DNA of 11,057 bases from CAZXVU01 sp964644465. Its GTDB lineage: Bacteria; Chlamydiota; Chlamydiia; Chlamydiales; SM23-39. Of this stretch, positions 1 through 7,595 are shown piece by piece. The notes under the pieces are model-generated. The model had not been told where the DNA came from and made no database searches. It worked only from the letters and a program-made list of their open reading frames with translations. Numbering within the stretch: position 1 is the stretch's first letter; every line of letters begins with the position of its first letter. Location: assembly GCA_964644465.1 (NCBI GenBank), contig CAZXVU010000067.1, positions 1-11,057 on the forward strand, read 5' to 3'. The position numbers and the translations under genes are program-made.

Positions 1-2351
1 TTTTGATAGTATCCGTTTTCGATGAAGGCTGTGCCGGAGAGGAGGGGACGGGAGAGAGTGTTGCTGAACTTAAGGTCGCACTTGCATTCTCCTTCGAGGC
101 GGTGGGTCCCTAAATCAAAGAAGTCGATGATATCTTCTAAGGGTCCGTTGAGGACGAGATGTCCTTTGGCGCTTTTGTCCATGAGAAGTTTTGATTCGAA
201 AGGCCAGAGAGAAAGATGAATGGGGATCGATGCGTCGAAATTCAGAAAGGGAGCGTTGCGGGCTTGCATGTTCCCTTTCAGATCGAGCCGGTCGCGATTG
301 AAATGTCCTTCTATGGCGCCAGAAGCTTTGATGGGGTTTTCTCCGAGCGAGGCGACGGCGAGCTGATCGATCGTGGCTTTAAGATCGCCTTGCAGCCGGT
401 TTTTTTCTTCATGGATGAATGTTTCAAGATCAATAGTTCCGCCAATGGACACTTCCAGGGGGTTGAGGGAGAGAAAATCGATGGGGAGGCGGGTAGTTCT
501 GAACTGGGCGTCTGTCCGGTCTCCTTTCCGGTCGAAGTGGGCAAAAATAGAAGCATTAGCGGTTGCGATCTCTAAATCGCTAAAGCGGAAAATCTCAGGC
601 GACCATACAAAGACAACAGGGTTTTTCATCTGGAAAGGATGGTTGTAGAAAGTGCCATTCCAATTTTGGATGTTCGCAGTGAAATCGCGATCTTTGTAAG
701 ACCAATTGCCGTCCATCCGGAGTTCGAGAGGATGTTTCCATTTTCCTTCAGCAAAGAGGCGGAAAGGGCGTGTCTCTTCATCGAGCGTTGTCTCGAGGCT
801 CGCCGATTCAAGATCTAAATCGCCCCATTTGGAGCGCTCTACATCTAAAAATAGAGTTCCTTTGATGGTTTGGAAGGGGTCGAGAAGATCGGAATAGAGC
901 GTAATTTTTTGGCTGAAGAAGTTTTTGTAGTAAAAGTTTTCGCTCGAGAAATCGAGGTTCAGAGCTTGGAGAGGGAGGCCTTCGGCTGGTTTCCAAGTGG
1001 TCTTGAGAGAAAGATTGCCGTAAAAATCATGAGGAGGAAGATGAAGTGCTTGGAAATTTTCGACAGAGATCTCTGTGACTCCGTTCAGAATTAAATCAGG
1101 ACGTACTTCAATGGCCCCATTTCCTTGAAGATTGGGGCCTTTCAGAGCGATTGTTGGGAGGAAAAGGGAGGTTCCTTGCGCCCAAGAAAAATCTGTTTTT
1201 GCTTCCCAAGGTTGGGAATATAGATCAGCAGAAAAGAGAGCTGCTCCTTTGAGGGCGCTATTTTCCCAAGTTGCATCGACGGTTCCTTTGACGCTTTTCG
1301 CGGTGAAATCATGATAAGAGAGTGTTGGAATGAGAAAAGTACCTTTGGCTTTAAGAGCTTCCCCTTCTTCTTTGAGGTTCACATGGCCTAAAAGTCGGCC
1401 CTGAAGGGGAATAGGGAGTGTTTCCAAAAGATGGCCAGATTGGATTTGGGCGATCCCTTCCTGAATATGGAAATCGGGATCGAGAGTGAATTTTGCTTTC
1501 GTGGTGAGGAGATCGCTTTTGCCAATAAAGTTGGAAAGAGAGAAGGACCCTTCTTTATTTCTGCGGAAACTCCCTGTGTAGCTCCATTTTCTTTCGACCC
1601 AAGATCCTATCGGATGGGGAAGGGGAACTTTGCTGGGAGTAAAAATGCCTCTGACTTCTCCTTGGAGAGAGCCTTTTTTATCGAAAAACGATTTAAAAGG
1701 GCCATTCGCAATGAGATGGAAAGTCAACCCCGCATCGAACTCGCTGGGCTTCAAAAATGCGCTCAAAGTGGGCGTCTTCACATCGACATATACCCGGGCA
1801 ATTCCGTTGCTTTTCACATTTAAGGCGAATTTTGCTGAGCTGTCGGGAAATTCGGGACGTTTTCCGGTGATATCAAAGAACCGTTTCCTTTTGCCCCATT
1901 TAAAACGGCCTTCGAAATTGGCCATAAATCGATCGGGAATAGTGACGTCGGTGAGCTTAAAATGGGGGGAGGAGAAGGTGAAGGAAGTTTTCGTCTCAAC
2001 GATTTGGGTGGAGGGTTTGGGCTCTCCTTCGATTTTTTTCCAAGTGATTCCAACAGCTTCAAGTTCTGTGAAGGAGATTTCTTTTTTTAGAAGTCTGATT
2101 AAAGAGAGTTCGGCTTGGACTTTTTGGACCGAAATTTCAAGTCCTTTTCCTTTGATGGACATGTTCTGAAGATGGATCAAATTAGGAAGAGTTCCTTCAA
2201 TAGTTTCGATCTCTACTTTGAAGCCTGAATTTTCTAGAGATTGTGTCAAAAACGAGCGTACTTTTTCTTTTCCCCAACTGCTTCGAGCAACGGCGACAAG
2301 GCCTGCCACAAGAAGAAGGAAGATGATTAAGACGAGCCCAGTTTTTCTCAT
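1..2351 (-). CDS. tamB: TamB-like translocation/assembly module protein, partial (C-terminus beyond left edge)
   Basis: This is a long uninterrupted minus-strand frame of 783 codons that leaves the window without a stop. The N-terminus MRKTGLVLIIFLLLVAGLVA is a single hydrophobic anchor (about residues 4-21). It is followed by the AsmA/TamB-style opening FKVEIETIEGTLPNLIHL and then hundreds of residues of repeating short beta-strand pattern with no catalytic motif. The last visible part, SRPLLSGTAFIENGYYQ, resembles the start of the conserved TamB C-terminal domain, so a few hundred residues are probably missing. In the known family, TamB is fixed in the inner membrane, spans the periplasm as a lipid-binding beta-groove and meets the TamA POTRA domains. 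The start codon overlaps the tamA stop by one base (TGATG), which suggests translational coupling. The pairing with tamA makes the call firm, although TamB sequences themselves diverge widely. Confidence 0.83.
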   Translation of the reverse strand, partial: MRKTGLVLIIFLLLVAGLVAVARSSWGKEKVRSFLTQSLENSGFKVEIETIEGTLPNLIHLQNMSIKGKGLEISVQKVQAELSLIRLLKKEISFTELEAVGITWKKIEGEPKPSTQIVETKTSFTFSSPHFKLTDVTIPDRFMANFEGRFKWGKRKRFFDITGKRPEFPDSSAKFALNVKSNGIARVYVDVKTPTLSAFLKPSEFDAGLTFHLIANGPFKSFFDKKGSLQGEVRGIFTPSKVPLPHPIGSWVERKWSYTGSFRRNKEGSFSLSNFIGKSDLLTTKAKFTLDPDFHIQEGIAQIQSGHLLETLPIPLQGRLLGHVNLKEEGEALKAKGTFLIPTLSYHDFTAKSVKGTVDATWENSALKGAALFSADLYSQPWEAKTDFSWAQGTSLFLPTIALKGPNLQGNGAIEVRPDLILNGVTEISVENFQALHLPPHDFYGNLSLKTTWKPAEGLPLQALNLDFSSENFYYKNFFSQKITLYSDLLDPFQTIKGTLFLDVERSKWGDLDLESASLETTLDEETRPFRLFAEGKWKHPLELRMDGNWSYKDRDFTANIQNWNGTFYNHPFQMKNPVVFVWSPEIFRFSDLEIATANASIFAHFDRKGDRTDAQFRTTRLPIDFLSLNPLEVSIGGTIDLETFIHEEKNRLQGDLKATIDQLAVASLGENPIKASGAIEGHFNRDRLDLKGNMQARNAPFLNFDASIPIHLSLWPFESKLLMDKSAKGHLVLNGPLEDIIDFFDLGTHRLEGECKCDLKFSNTLSRPLLSGTAFIENGYYQ

Positions 2352-4111
2352 CAGAATGTTTGTCCTATCGAAGCATAAAGTCTAAACGCTGGATCGATGA
2401 TTCTTCGTCGATCTAGAGGAAATCCTACGTCAAGACGCAGTGGACCAAAAAATGTATAATAACGCAAGCCAACGCCAACGGATTTAAACCATTTCGCATT
2501 GAATTGGGGCAATTCTTTAAAGGTGACTGTGCCAAAATCTGCAAAGGGGACGATCCCCACATTTTTCGTGATCTTAAAGCGCGTTTCTACGGTTGCAAAA
2601 ACTGCGGATCTCCCGCCAAATGGCTTTCTATGAATATTTAAAGGGCTGACAGTTTTGTAGCGATACCCTCTTAAGTCATCTTCAGATCCTCCGAGAAAGA
2701 GTTTCGGCAAGGGAATATTGTGTTGTTTCGCTCCGGCGATGGAGCCTAATTGGAATCGGAAGGCCAAGATGACTCTTTTCGAAGCGGTCATCGGGATATA
2801 AAAGCAGGTAGTGAACCTTTGTTTGATAAAATGCTGATCGGCATGGTCGAGGGATTGATAGGGCGTCACTTGGTAGACGAAAGAATATCCTTTCGTAGGA
2901 TCGAGGACGCTATCTGCGGTGCCATAACGTGCAAAGATCGGGAGTCCAGCGAGTAGATACGTTCCATTCGATGCGCTGTTGGCGACATTGATATGCTCCA
3001 CTTCAAATCCAATGGAGCCGGTCCGTTTCAGATCGAATTTTCGTTCGAGATAATTGGCTCCGCGATAGATGAATGCGATATATGCATGGATGCTTTCGCG
3101 GCTGACTTGGCCCACTAAGCGGTAGGTTTGGTCCAATTTGAAAAAATCAGGTTTTTTATACGAGATGGATCCCGCGAGAAACCGTTTGGAAAAATCACCT
3201 TCGATGTCGACGATTTCTCCCATGCCCCGCACGTTGCGGTTGACCCAAGCAAAAGAGACTCCAGGGCCGTCGACAGTTGCATAAAAAGCTCCGATGCTCA
3301 CTTGGCGATGCTTGGCTTCGGTGATCCGCATCTTCATGGGCAATTCACCCATCGCATCGACCTCTTCTCCATGAGAAATCATGACGGAGCTGAAAAGATC
3401 GCTGTTGAGGAGCCTCTTCTGCGTCTCTTCTACAGCATCGGGATTATACGTTTGTCCTTCTTTCCAAATGATTTTCCCTTCAATATATCGGGGCTTTACG
3501 GTTTTCAGACCAAAGAGCGTGATCGGTCCAAATTTGGAGAGAGGCCCTTCTTGAATGCACGAGGCGGCGTCGACTATTTTTTCTGCCATGTCCACTTCGA
3601 TTTTCCGCTTTTCGACGCTCGCAAGAGGATATCCGCAGCGGGCGAGTTCTGTCAAAAGTTTGAGTTCCGCATTGACAATGTTGACGGAGACTGCCGGAGC
3701 ATCTAGCGAGAGGCCGAGCCGCTCTGGCGTGAAGGGACTGCAGTCAGGAACGTTAGCAAGCTCTGTGCAAGGCATCTGGTAAACTTGATAAGAGGCGAGC
3801 TTGTACTGCGGTCCAGGATGGATGAAAATAGAAACTTGCACTCCATTATTTTTATTTTCCACGTCGTAATCGATTGTTGCGTCGTAATACGCATAGGCGC
3901 GCAAGACTTTGAGAAGAGCTGGAATATCGGAAGCCGCTCGATAGCGGATCCCATTGATCGAGGCGGGTGGCCTGTCTTGCAGAGTGACAAGAGTCGAGAC
4001 ATCGAGCAAAGATTTTAGAGCGGCTTCATCTTTTAGGCCGACAATGTTGAGCTCATAGGGCAGCGCAGCAGCAAAAATGGGCGCTAAAAATAAAGGTAAG
4101 AATTTAATCAT
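2351..4111 (-). CDS. tamA: TamA, Omp85-family outer-membrane assembly barrel
   Basis: The protein has 586 residues, close to the usual ~580 of TamA. From the ATG at 4111 it opens with a signal peptide, MIKFLPLFLAPIFAAALP. Three POTRA-like regions follow at about 18-100, 101-188 and 191-265, then a 16-strand-type barrel to the end. Barrel signatures are DPTKGYSF (404-411), LFLGGSEDDLRGY (471-483, the loop-6 RGY motif), GPLRLDVGFPL near the C-terminus and a terminal Phe in YASIGQTF. The family inserts or helps fold outer-membrane proteins together with TamB, encoded immediately downstream. An in-frame TTG at 4132 would extend it by seven residues but lies inside a repeat end and spoils the signal peptide, so the ATG was chosen; no good Shine-Dalgarno precedes it. 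Four cysteines (115, 124, 159, 185) lie in the second POTRA region and at its border. A BamA paralogue is a less likely alternative, since BamA has five POTRA domains. Confidence 0.92.
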   Translation of the reverse strand: MIKFLPLFLAPIFAAALPYELNIVGLKDEAALKSLLDVSTLVTLQDRPPASINGIRYRAASDIPALLKVLRAYAYYDATIDYDVENKNNGVQVSIFIHPGPQYKLASYQVYQMPCTELANVPDCSPFTPERLGLSLDAPAVSVNIVNAELKLLTELARCGYPLASVEKRKIEVDMAEKIVDAASCIQEGPLSKFGPITLFGLKTVKPRYIEGKIIWKEGQTYNPDAVEETQKRLLNSDLFSSVMISHGEEVDAMGELPMKMRITEAKHRQVSIGAFYATVDGPGVSFAWVNRNVRGMGEIVDIEGDFSKRFLAGSISYKKPDFFKLDQTYRLVGQVSRESIHAYIAFIYRGANYLERKFDLKRTGSIGFEVEHINVANSASNGTYLLAGLPIFARYGTADSVLDPTKGYSFVYQVTPYQSLDHADQHFIKQRFTTCFYIPMTASKRVILAFRFQLGSIAGAKQHNIPLPKLFLGGSEDDLRGYRYKTVSPLNIHRKPFGGRSAVFATVETRFKITKNVGIVPFADFGTVTFKELPQFNAKWFKSVGVGLRYYTFFGPLRLDVGFPLDRRRIIDPAFRLYASIGQTF

Positions 4112-4123
4112 GGTCAGAATCGG

Positions 4124-4296
4124 TATACCCAAATGACTTCAAAACTTGGTTTCTGCCAGCGTCGGGCAGCCACTGCTTTTGAGTCCGCCTGCATCGCTAA
4201 ACTTTATAAGTTTAGCTGCTTCGGCGCCGCAAAGCCTGACTCAAAATCAGGGCGCCTCCTTGGCATATTCCCAAACTTTGAACTCATTCGGGTATA
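4124..4296 (+). mobile_element. MITE-like palindromic element, copy 1
   Basis: This 173-bp element fills most of the space between tamA and hemL. The 26-bp ends 4124-4149 and 4271-4296 are inverted repeats with 22 of 26 positions matching, beginning TATACCC on each strand. Each end reads TA|TACCC, consistent with a TA target duplication as made by IS630/Tc1-mariner transposases. By hand alignment it differs from the copy at 9948-10122 by about 20 substitutions and two one-base gaps (~87% identity). It encodes no transposase and has no credible gene. The left end stops 12 bases before the tamA start codon. A miniature non-autonomous transposon fits best; an extragenic palindrome family with a regulatory role is the alternative. 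Confidence 0.75.
4177..4246. repeat. Nested hairpin inside element copy 1
   Basis: Three stems stack inside the element. The outer stem pairs TTTTGAGTC (4177-4185) with GACTCAAAA (4238-4246), a perfect 9 bp. The middle stem pairs CGCC (4186-4189) with GGCG (4223-4226). The tip pairs GCTAAACTT (4196-4204) with AAGTTTAGC (4208-4216) around the loop TAT. A six-by-six internal loop (4190-4195, 4217-4222) separates middle and tip. Copy 2 keeps the same plan, with compensatory changes in the outer and middle stems. Confidence 0.7.
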
Positions 4297-4322
4297 TTGC
4301 ATGAAGAAAAAGACTTCGTCAA
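4294..4322 (-). promoter_or_regulatory. Possible minus-strand promoter reading into element copy 1 and tamA
   Basis: On the minus strand TTGACG (4322-4317) resembles a -35 box and, after 17 bases, CAATAT (4299-4294) is a poor -10 box overlapping the outer end of the repeat element. If used, the tamA transcript would begin just inside the element and carry nearly all of it as a structured leader. The -35 match is good and the -10 match is weak, so this is only a candidate. Confidence 0.2.
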
Positions 4323-4361
4323 AAAAAATCTGATTGGTAACATATCTGGTTTAATTTTTTT

Positions 4362-4366
4362 GGAGA
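4362..4366 (+). promoter_or_regulatory. Ribosome binding site of hemL
   Basis: GGAGA lies four bases before the hemL ATG at 4371, after a T-rich stretch. It supports this start as the first gene of the plus-strand cluster. Confidence 0.7.
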
Positions 4367-4370
4367 AATT

Positions 4371-5663
4371 ATGAGAACCAAATCAGAAGCCATTTACGCA
4401 CGGGCTTGCAAAGTGATACCTGGAGGAGTGAACTCTCCTGTCCGCTCGTTTAAAGGGCTTGGGATTTCTCCGATGATTGTTGAATCAGGCGCTGGAGATA
4501 CGATCCGCGACGTCGATGGGAATAAATATATCGATTATTGCCTCAGCTGGGGGCCATTGATCTTAGGCCATGCTCATCCCCAAGTGGTCCGGGCTGCCTG
4601 CGATCAGATGAGCAAGGGCTCCTCTTTTGGAATTGCCACTGAAATCGAAGAAAAAATGGCGGAAAAAATAGTTGGCCTTCTTCCTTCGATTGAAAAAGTA
4701 AGGCTTGTCAATTCGGGCACAGAAGCAACGATGACTGCGATGCGGCTTGCCAGGGGATTTACTGAGAGACCTAAAATCATCAAATTCTCAGGCCATTATC
4801 ACGGACATAATGACTCGCTCCTCATTCAGGCTGGCTCTGGAGTGGCAAGCATCAATCCGATCGCCACTTCAAAAGGGGTAAATCCTGCGGTCATCGCCGA
4901 TACGATCTGTTTCCCTTTCAATGATTTCAACGCAGTCCGCTCTTTTTTCCGCACGAACGCATTGGCTCAGCAAGTAGCCGCAGTGATCCTGGAACCTGTT
5001 ACCGGAAATATGGGAGTTGTCCCTCCAGATGAGGGGTTTTTGGAAATGCTCCGCGAAGAGACATCCCGCGTCGGCGCGCTGCTCATCTTCGATGAGGTGA
5101 TCACCGGTTTTCGAGTAGGTCTAAAAGGGGCTCAGGGCAAATATTCGATCGATCCCGATTTGACCTGTCTTGGCAAGGTCATCGGGGGAGGATTTCCTGT
5201 AGCGGCCGTTGGCGGCAAGGCGAAAATCATGGACTGCCTAGCGCCTCTCGGCCAGGTTTATCAGGCAGGAACCCTCTCCGGAAACCCGGTTGCCATTCGA
5301 GCGGGATTAGAAACCATTTCTTTGATTGAAGCTCCAGGATTTTATGATGCTTTGTTTAAGAAAACGGTCCGTTTAACGCAGCCTATTCAGGATGCCATTG
5401 AACGGAAAAATGCCAATGCCTGTATCCAAAGAGTAGGTTCCATGTTCACTCTATTTTTTGGAGTGAAGAAGGTGCGCTGCAAGGATGATTTGAAATCTTT
5501 GAATGAAGAGCTCTTTTCCCGCTTTTTCCGACATCTGTTTGAGCGGGGAATTTACATTCCTCCTTCATCCAATGAAGCTTGGTTTTTATCTTCTGAACAT
5601 ACAGATGCCCATATCGACTTTACTGCAGAGTGCATCGCCAAATTCATAGATCAACATGCTTAG
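4371..5663 (+). CDS. hemL: Glutamate-1-semialdehyde 2,1-aminomutase
   Basis: This 430-residue, fold-type I PLP enzyme of the usual family length converts glutamate-1-semialdehyde to 5-aminolevulinate, the last step of the C5 route to tetrapyrroles; it acts in the cytosol. The N-terminal signature IPGGVNSPVRSF (16-27) is typical of HemL. Cofactor motifs are NSGTEA (114-119), GHYHGHND (141-148), DEVITGFR (241-248) and LGKVIGGGFPVAA, whose Lys269 should form the Schiff base with PLP. QAGTLSGNP (298-306) completes the active-site region. The start follows a clear GGAGA. The last eight bases overlap the next gene's start, so hemL appears to lead an operon whose other members act at the membrane. 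Annotation as a generic class III aminotransferase is possible but much less likely given the HemL-specific N-terminus. Confidence 0.96.
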   Translation: MRTKSEAIYARACKVIPGGVNSPVRSFKGLGISPMIVESGAGDTIRDVDGNKYIDYCLSWGPLILGHAHPQVVRAACDQMSKGSSFGIATEIEEKMAEKIVGLLPSIEKVRLVNSGTEATMTAMRLARGFTERPKIIKFSGHYHGHNDSLLIQAGSGVASINPIATSKGVNPAVIADTICFPFNDFNAVRSFFRTNALAQQVAAVILEPVTGNMGVVPPDEGFLEMLREETSRVGALLIFDEVITGFRVGLKGAQGKYSIDPDLTCLGKVIGGGFPVAAVGGKAKIMDCLAPLGQVYQAGTLSGNPVAIRAGLETISLIEAPGFYDALFKKTVRLTQPIQDAIERKNANACIQRVGSMFTLFFGVKKVRCKDDLKSLNEELFSRFFRHLFERGIYIPPSSNEAWFLSSEHTDAHIDFTAECIAKFIDQHA

Positions 5664-7107
5664 ATTTTTATTCTTTTTGATTTTTTTTGGCTCACTTTTT
5701 GGGGAGATTCCCTATTACCGTGACGGAACAAACCATATTGGCCATATAAAGCTAGAAATGGACCGGCCGATCGACCAATCGACCTATCTCTATGTGAAAT
5801 TTGCATTGGAGCATTTTCGGAAAATCAAGTCGCCCTTTGTCATTCTAGAGCTCAATACTCCCGGCGGAGAAGTGTTTGCCGCGCAAAAAATTGCCCATCT
5901 TTTGCATGAAAGCGATTCTCTGCATCATATGCCGGTCGTTGCCTATATCAATCATTGGGCGATTTCTGCGGGGGCCATGCTCGCCTATAGCTGCAAAATG
6001 ATTGCGATTTCTCCTTCAGCCAGCATGGGTGCTGCTGAACCTGTGATGATGCAGGGCGGCTCTATGGAAAGCGCCTCAGAAAAAATCAATTCCGCTCTCC
6101 GCGCAGAATTTGCCAATTTCGCCTCTCTTTATGGAAGGAACCCTCTTTTGGCCGAAGCGATGGTCGATAAAGAGATCATTCTGGTGCGGCGAAGCGGCAA
6201 AATCATCAAGCTGGATAGAGAAAACGATTTCAAAGCCGGAGAAGATGAGATCATCTCTGCGAAAGATAAACTTTTGACTTTGAATGCGTCGCAGCTTGTT
6301 GAATATGGCGTTGCCGATGTGAAAGTGCCTGCTCAAAATGGAGATGAAAATCCGATTTTTCAAACGGAGGCTTTCCGCCATATCCCAAATCCAAAGCTGG
6401 TAGCTTTCAGCAATTGGAAAGTGCATTTTTTTACCTTTCTGACCCATCCGGTTATCGCATCGATCCTGATGATTGGACTGATGCTGGGATTTTATCTAGA
6501 GATTCAGTCAGGAGGATTCGGCCTTCCCGCTTGCCTGGGCCTAACCTGTTTAGGATTGATCCTCCTTTCTCAATTTGCCGCCTCTGCCATTCAGTGGCTG
6601 GAAATGATTCTCATTGTCGTCGGTTTGGGCCTTCTTGCGCTTGAGCTTTTCATTTTTCCCACGTTTGGGATTGGAGGGATCTTAGGAATTTTTCTTTTCT
6701 TGGGCGGCCTTTTTGCGCTTGGGCAGCCTGAAATCAGACAAGTTAAATTTTCTTTTCAACTTGAAAATTGGAATTTGGCTGCACATTCTTTTATCAATGG
6801 CCTTGGTTGGTTTTGCGGCTCGCTTTTGGTTTCTTTTGTAGCTGTTATTGGGATGAGCCGCTGGACTTTGCCTAGATATAAGTCTATGGATTTAAAGGAA
6901 GAAGAGCCTGTTGTCAGTCCCCTTATAAAAATCAAACCTGGAACTTTAGGAATTGTTTTCACCCCCTGCCGGCCTGCTGGTCAGATTGAGATAGACGGGC
7001 ATATCTATAGCGCCTTTTCCCAATGGGGCTTTATTGATAAAGGAGAGAAGATTATAATCGACAGTATCGACTTGGACCGGATTATTATACGTCCGCTAGT
7101 TCGTTAA
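5656..7107 (+). CDS. Long NfeD-family membrane protein with ClpP-like serine protease domain
   Basis: The 483-residue protein starts with a signal peptide or anchor (MLRFLFFLIFFGSLFG). Residues ~25-225 form a ClpP/crotonase-fold protease like archaeal PH1510: LNTPGG (66-71) and WAISAGAM place a catalytic Ser at 104, and the helix SEKINSALRAEF places the partner Lys at 143, giving a Ser-Lys dyad. Four or so membrane spans follow (~265-285, 290-310, 315-360, 383-402). A C-terminal NfeD OB-fold (~425-483) has the usual pattern KPGTLGIVFTPCRPAGQ with an FIDKGEKI turn. Known relatives cleave hydrophobic regions of stomatin-like partners, and this gene lies two genes upstream of floA, as in the Bacillus yqeZ-yqfA arrangement. 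It overlaps hemL by eight bases and has no clear Shine-Dalgarno, suggesting coupled translation. Confidence 0.92.
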   Translation: MLRFLFFLIFFGSLFGEIPYYRDGTNHIGHIKLEMDRPIDQSTYLYVKFALEHFRKIKSPFVILELNTPGGEVFAAQKIAHLLHESDSLHHMPVVAYINHWAISAGAMLAYSCKMIAISPSASMGAAEPVMMQGGSMESASEKINSALRAEFANFASLYGRNPLLAEAMVDKEIILVRRSGKIIKLDRENDFKAGEDEIISAKDKLLTLNASQLVEYGVADVKVPAQNGDENPIFQTEAFRHIPNPKLVAFSNWKVHFFTFLTHPVIASILMIGLMLGFYLEIQSGGFGLPACLGLTCLGLILLSQFAASAIQWLEMILIVVGLGLLALELFIFPTFGIGGILGIFLFLGGLFALGQPEIRQVKFSFQLENWNLAAHSFINGLGWFCGSLLVSFVAVIGMSRWTLPRYKSMDLKEEEPVVSPLIKIKPGTLGIVFTPCRPAGQIEIDGHIYSAFSQWGFIDKGEKIIIDSIDLDRIIIRPLVR

Positions 7108-7115
7108 AGGCTTTT

Positions 7116-7595
7116 ATGATTTTCGTTTGGGCTTTGGCTATTTCGGGGCTTGTCCTCATTTTCCTGGAGTTCTTTCTTCCTGGCGCCATCATGGCAGTCG
7201 GCGGTGCGATCCTTCTGATCACCAGTCTCTTTGTTTTTCATATGGTTTACGAGGGGATCGGAGCTCTTTTGCTCTACATGCTGATCCTGGCCGTGGCTGT
7301 TTTTCTGGTCATCCGCATCGCTTTAATGCGCGTTAGATCGGCCAGTTCGAGAGGGACGGTCTATTTGGACACTGACCAAGAAGGATTTCAAGCCTGCATA
7401 TATCCTAAAGAATTGATCGGAAGAACAGGGATTGCCGCTACAGATTTAAAACCATCGGGTCATATACTTGTGGACGACCGCCCTTTCCAAGCTCTATCTA
7501 AGACTGGTTATATCGATAAAGATACTCCCATACAGATTTTAGGCGGGCAGGGATCCCACCTCATCGTAAAAATTATCACAGACGGTTCATCATGA
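7116..7595 (+). CDS. Short NfeD-like membrane protein (no protease domain)
   Basis: This 159-residue protein has closely spaced hydrophobic spans at about 3-20, 22-42 and 48-68, and a C-terminal OB-fold of NfeD type at ~100-155 (LIGRTGIAATDLKPSGHI, then a GYIDKDTPI turn before the final strand). It repeats the C-terminal architecture of the preceding gene without the protease domain. NfeD OB domains are thought to support assembly of the neighbouring stomatin/flotillin-like protein. AAAGG (7106-7110), straddling the upstream stop codon, lies five bases before the ATG. The stop overlaps the floA start as ATGA. A partner or scaffold role for FloA is inferred from position and family. Confidence 0.9.
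   Translation: MIFVWALAISGLVLIFLEFFLPGAIMAVGGAILLITSLFVFHMVYEGIGALLLYMLILAVAVFLVIRIALMRVRSASSRGTVYLDTDQEGFQACIYPKELIGRTGIAATDLKPSGHILVDDRPFQALSKTGYIDKDTPIQILGGQGSHLIVKIITDGSS

Noticed and set aside
216..2169. Several plus-strand frames of 119-179 codons opposite tamB
   Set aside because: They overlap one another and lie opposite a single continuous minus-strand frame with a clear TamB N-terminus; they show no domain and no ribosome site.
3128..3706. Plus-strand frame of 192 codons opposite tamA
   Set aside because: It is a shadow of the TamA POTRA and early barrel coding sequence, which has clear family motifs.
4112..4132. TTG start at 4132 extending TamA by seven residues
   Set aside because: The TTG lies inside the element's inverted end and would put polar residues before a clean signal peptide that begins at the ATG at 4111.
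4312..4328. Small hairpin GAC-TTC-GTC followed by eight A as a terminator
   Set aside because: The stem is only three base pairs, and for minus-strand transcription the A-run is on the wrong side.
4133..4333. Plus-strand frame of 66 codons between tamA and hemL
   Set aside because: It reads straight through element copy 1. The frame at 9917-10189 crosses copy 2 and shares the same SGRLL.IFPNFE peptide, so the likeness comes from the repeat and not from a protein family.
4315..4343. hemL promoter with TTCGTC and TAACAT at 17-base spacing
   Set aside because: The -35 box matches the consensus at only two positions; no convincing hemL promoter can be named from sequence alone.
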